Assembly (NCBI GenBank): GCA_018466975.1
Contig: CM031558.1
Coordinates: 2,046,001-2,110,000 of the forward strand
DNA length: 64,000 nucleotides
DNA from: Sparassis latifolia
Taxonomy: Eukaryota > Basidiomycota > Agaricomycetes > Polyporales > Sparassidaceae
Direction of reading: 5' to 3'
Below are positions 59,963 to 64,000 of the stretch, piece after piece (within the stretch, counting starts at the first letter, position 1; every line of letters starts with the position of its first letter). A program made the position numbers and the translations under genes. The notes under the pieces were generated by a model. It did not search any database. It was not told where the DNA came from and saw only the letters and a list, made by a program, of their open reading frames with translations.

Positions 59963-59997
59963 ACGCGTGACAAACGCGTGAAGTGTGACCCACGCGT
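59963..59997. promoter_or_regulatory. Cluster of three ACGCGT (MCB-like) boxes upstream of CTF8
   Basis: ACGCGT occurs at 59963-59968, 59974-59979 and 59992-59997, 78-112 bp upstream of the CTF8 ATG, with a CACGTG at 59941-59946. ACGCGT is the MBF binding site that drives G1/S transcription in yeasts; its role here is inferred from the target gene. Confidence 0.55.
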
Positions 59998-60000
59998 CTG

Positions 60001-60838
60001 TGGCTGAACGATTGGATGGTTGCTTATCATAAGACCTTACCTATACTTGGCGTGCATAACACTATTAATCGTTGGTTCAGCAAGGTAACACAAACTACGT
60101 GGAGGTCTTCATCTAGGTTATTACCGCATAAACTTCCTTGATAACCTCAACTCTGCGAAACTCACAGAAAGTCTAGCCTGTATGCGACAAAGGTACACCA
60201 TTGGCATTGATGGCCGAACAATCTGTCAGTTTAAAAGATCGTGGCAAGGTGCTCAACAGGATGCCAATGTAGCGTGTGCAGATGAATTGAAGTGACTCGT
60301 CGGCTCTGGCATCAGTACAGTGGTACAGATTCGAGGGCGGAGACTCCAGAGAGAGCGTAGTTAGTGAGCAAGAATTCTACAACTATGAATACAAGATACC
60401 TGTCACAGATTTTCCATTTAGATGCGTGACCGGCCACCACCATGCAAGTTAATCGTTGAATGTGAGACATAGGTCTTGCAGAAGGGGATAACTGGCAACT
60501 TGACGTACCGAAGCTCACACGACTCGATCGACTTGTGAGATTCCGGTTCTCGAGCCACGGCGAACTTCAGCCCAAGTTGGAGCCCAAGGTAATGGCACAA
60601 CAAGATGACTGCTCAGAGCAGTCCATACACATGCAAAGGTAACAGCGCCAACACGTCACACAGTGGAGCGATAGCAAAGTACTGTTTCCGTATACAGTGC
60701 AATAAGAAACTCAAACAGCATTCCGCTTTTGACTTCTCGCGCTGCTTCCTTACACTTGACACAATGCGTCGCCCCTCCTGGATAGGTTCGTTTCAAACGA
60801 ATTAAAAGCCCTAGTTCTATGCTGCGACAACATAAGTA
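60001..60838. other. Intergenic, no gene supported
   Basis: Short frames only, between the CTF8 promoter and the F-box pseudogene. Confidence 0.45.
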
Positions 60839-62285
60839 TTAGCCATGAAGCAGATTGAGAAGCAAACAGAATACATACGCATATACGTCGTCAGGAAGAT
60901 CCTCAGATGCGACAGTCTTCGGCCCGTGTTTGATCCCTTCCGACAACATGTTGGCATCCATGCTCGGCAGGACCGCTTTGAAGCTTCTCGGAGACGCGAC
61001 CTCGGAGCTAGCATCGACTGGCGCCGGGCACCTGGATGCAATCATCCTCCCGAGAACGCCATCCGCGGACTGGACACAGTACTCCAATGTCAGTCTCTGG
61101 AGCTTCTGTCAGAGACAAGGAAGATCGGATTGGGCTCCGTAGGTAAGTCGTTCAAGAATTTCATCCGTGACCAGTCCCATATGGTTCACATACGAGATCT
61201 CGAGATACTCGAGCTCTGCACCTGCCAGATCAAGGCATGCTAATAGCTCTGCCGTCGTGAGTGGCAAGTGATCCATCCTGAGACTAGTGAGAGCGCACGG
61301 CGATCTCGTTTAGAGATTAATCAGAACGTTGTGTATAGACGGTGGCGGGCCGCCAGAGTGATATGCATATCTGAAATGGTTAATGGTTCTCTATATTGAT
61401 TTCTATAAGGGGCAGGGAGTACCAAGGGCTCTAAGAGGGAAGTGATATTGTGAATCACCTTCATGTTAAGTATGCGGAGTGCAGAGTGTTTCAATGCCGG
61501 GATAGAAGGAAAGCGATCCAGTGGCATGTCCAATCACCGGTGGTCTGGGGAAAAGGAGTAACCGATGAGTTCAGGACACGTTTCCAAAATGTTTAGACAG
61601 TCGCGCAGTGATATTCCACCTTCAAACATGATATCCGTCAGTTGTGCCCATGGGACTACTGTTACGGACCCTAGCGGGGGAGTGATATCATTTGGAAGCC
61701 AGGTCAAAGAACGCTACTGTGGGGCAGAGGTAAAAGGAAGAGGTACAGTCCGGACGTTGTCTCTCAGGAGGGTGAAGGTACGAAGAAGAGGCGCAGGCTG
61801 TTGACGTTGTAAGTACAGACGCAACGGATTATTCAACCTTATCACGACCTCTTCCCAACGAGCGATGTGTCGTGCAAACACATCGAGCATTTCGATGACA
61901 ACACCTTCGGAGACTGCGGGCTAGCTCAGGAAATCGAAAGACCATGTAAATGAGAACCGAAAGCAAGAGGGTGGGAGCGTTCAAGCCAGACCTTCATGAG
62001 TTTTGGGTCAACCAGATCCTGATGAGAGTCACTGTAGAGCGTGAACGAGCGCCAGAGACTAGGGGTGCTGAGTGCAGTCTTGCACCGCAAGCTACATACT
62101 CTGCAAAGTAGCAAAGCAGCACCTGCAAGAGTCGGCGCTGGTCCAACCTGATGATGTTCGGAAAGCGAGCAAACCATAATCAAAAGTATTTCGACGAGAA
62201 GTTCGACGGGAAGCAGGTTTATCGGAGGAGTGTGTAGACTTCCGGATGGGCCTGGAGATATTGACGCATTTGACGCAGGCGCCAA
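60839..62285 (-). pseudogene. F-box/LRR protein pseudogene
   Basis: Starts MAPASNASISPGPSGSLH, then an F-box (INLLPVELLVEILLI, later VCSLRCKTALSTPSLWRSF) and continues with recognisable repeat segments: IEMLDVFARHIARWEEVVIR, RSLTWLPNDITPPLGSV, LRDCLNILETCPELIGYSF, FPSIPALKHSALRILNMKV, LACLDLAGAELEYLEISYV and KLQRLTLEYCVQSADGV. The frame is broken at least four times: a shift near 61926, a TAG inside APQ|RSLTW, a TGA after SPDHR and a stop in the segment before KLQRL. The preserved order over 1.4 kb shows a recently inactivated full-length gene. Confidence 0.7.
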
Positions 62286-63855
62286 CGCATTGACGTAGTC
62301 TGCTTTCTAACGCGCCTCCTTGTCGAGAGGTCGGACAATTTAGGCGGAGCCTAAAGTTTGGTAGTTCTTTCTAATACGGAATCTTAAACCTTTGTGATAC
62401 CACGTGATGCAGGTGGCGCTGTAAATCCGCCGAAATTCACGAAGGTCTTCCTGAAGATCCTCTCCACCCTGGTTTGGGCACATCGCAGGTGAGATGAGGT
62501 GCTACAATGGATGGGTGATGGAATGGTGAATTTTGCTTGGGCGCGGAGCACAGAGAATAGAGGATTCCTACGAGATTCAAACATGTAATGCCCTCTTGGA
62601 CCAGTACAAAGCAGATAAGACTGCAAAGTCTCCCAAATCAATCTCAATTAATATACCCGTTGGAAAGTATTGTATACACATGCAGCACAGGACAATGGGT
62701 GCTTCTTGCGCTCGAAACGCGACGCGTTCGGCGCGATTTACAGACGCGTTGTGACAGCACGTGATGTGCCGGTTCGGCAATCAAGACCTCCTAGTAAGAG
62801 CCCGTAATAGAAAGCAGACGTCAGACACGGATATCCGAGTGTCTACCATCTGCCCTCGGGAGACTACGTCAAATGCGTGACGCATGGCGTCAAATGCGTC
62901 AATCTTCCTAGGCCCCTTCCGGATGGAGTAATGAGGGCGCCGACCAGTGGCGAAATATCTGAACTTGCATCCAATCTACATCAGCTGAAGCACAGCAGTC
63001 TGTCGAGGTTGAATCCGCTGCGTCCAGAGAACATTAGGCATGACAAGTTGTGGCTTATCAGAATATCACACCACAAGCTCGACATCACCGCTACAATCTT
63101 CAAGTTCCATCTCGTGGCCCATGCCAGTGATGCACGAGCCCTACGCGGTGCAGTGGAGATGAATCGGAGATGGATCAGAGATGAATAACCACAGGTGGAA
63201 CCTGGAGGTGAGTGCGTCAGGGACGTTCACGCCAGGCTTTATGGAACATCCTGAAACGACAAACTACATAAACCCACTTACCAAAATAGCGTGAGTTAGG
63301 TCCAACGCGGATATCCTGTCAGAGGTACACGTTATTCTGACTACGCCAGAGGACAAGCAGTGAAATCCACTACAGACATTTTGCCAGAGAAAGCATGGAG
63401 TACATTGCTAATAAGCTTACTCGAATTCAGTGGGCACTCTCGAGCCAATCGAGAAACTATGAATCAAGTTGTGTCTGATTGCAATTGAACTTCATTTTAA
63501 ATTAGAAATGAGCGCTTGTTGAGTGTGAGCTTGGACAAGTGGATCATGGCCGCCCGCAGGAAGCCCGCTGTACTTACATGCATGTGTCTTTATCTTAGAC
63601 GTCGACCACAAAACAACACTTCGCAACCAAGCTCTTGTCCCAATTTGCTTGTCCCTCTGAACTTGCAGCATCCACAAGGTTGGGAGAGCACTCGTGACAA
63701 CTTGAGTTAACGTTTCTGTGTACGTAGAGAGCAAACGACGGGGACCGAGATTGCAATGGATCTGGAGCATAGTGCAGAAAGCGTACAAGTGGTATAAGAT
63801 GCTAATGATATACATAGATCATGGGGCTGAATGATAGAGAGAAAACAGGAGACGT
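62286..63855. other. Intergenic, no gene supported
   Basis: Contains ACGCG-rich words at about 62717-62750 and GACGCATGGCGTC-like words near 62878-62892, which could be regulatory, but no gene could be assigned. Confidence 0.4.
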
Positions 63856-64000
63856 ATGAGTTCAATGGAGGGTGGTTTCACTTTAGCTCCTTCAGTTGCG
63901 GTAAGAACGAATAATCGGAAAACGAACGTAGAGATACCTGCAACTGCTCCAGTAGTGAATATCCCTCTAGAGGTCCTCAATATTCGTCCGGAATTTCTGC
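63856..64000 (+). CDS. Possible 5' end of a gene cut by the window, perhaps F-box
   Basis: An open frame begins MSSMEGGFTLAPSVAVRTN and reaches VVNIPLEVLNIRPEFL at the edge. The IPLEVL element resembles the start of an F-box (xxLPxEVLxxI), and other F-box genes are near. Too short to be sure; a GTAAGA at 63900 could also be a splice donor. Confidence 0.25.
   Translation, partial: MSSMEGGFTLAPSVAVRTNNRKTNVEIPATAPVVNIPLEVLNIRPEFL

Overview
The window is nuclear DNA of a filamentous basidiomycete, most likely an agaricomycete (mushroom or wood-decay fungus). The evidence is many short intro​ns (mostly 45-60 nt, GT-AG), a fungal type I fatty acid synthase fused into one reading frame, F-box/LRR families with degraded copies, small secreted cysteine-rich proteins, and no operons, rRNA or phage genes. 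Exon models were built by hand from splice signals and conserved protein motifs. For each main model, the summed exon length was checked to be a multiple of three.

Layout: DBP5-type RNA helicase (-, 1192-3325); NMN adenylyltransferase-like protein (+, 4777-5787); 22-exon fused fatty acid synthase (-, 6005-18892); beta-carbonic anhydrase (-, 19446-20205); protein-kinase relic and an old duplicated block (20.9-22.5 kb); RUS/DUF647 protein (-, 22668-24486); degraded small secreted protein and an F-box relic (25.3-27.2 kb); Ser/Pro-rich unknown protein (-, 28142-31000); gene-poor 31-35 kb; intact-looking small secreted protein (+, 34981-35388); F-box gene (-, 36100-37304); MITE-like element (37488-37768); FRA10AC1 homologue (+); NDUFAF7 homologue (-) and eIF6 (+) sharing a 273-bp divergent promoter; uncharacterised 243-aa protein (-); PMCA/PMC1-type calcium ATPase (-, 44635-49683); a near-perfect tandem duplication (50803-51699); gene-poor 51.7-56 kb; PEX11 (-); CTF8 (-); F-box pseudogene (60.8-62.3 kb); possible start of another gene at the right edge.

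Most of the intact genes are housekeeping: mRNA export, NAD metabolism, fatty acid synthesis, mitochondrial complex I assembly, ribosome biogenesis, calcium transport, peroxisome division and sister-chromatid cohesion. Between them lie fast-evolving accessory segments with F-box copies, secreted proteins, a kinase relic, a MITE and tandem repeats.

The observations most worth checking are an apparent frameshift in the ACP domain of the only FAS gene, a 9-nt microexon in PEX11, a GC-AG intron in the RUS gene, a perfect 29-bp-TIR element, the paired secreted-protein paralogues with a cysteine tail left out of frame, and three ACGCGT boxes upstream of CTF8. I found no clearly new multi-gene system. 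The secreted-protein family is the best candidate for something undescribed.
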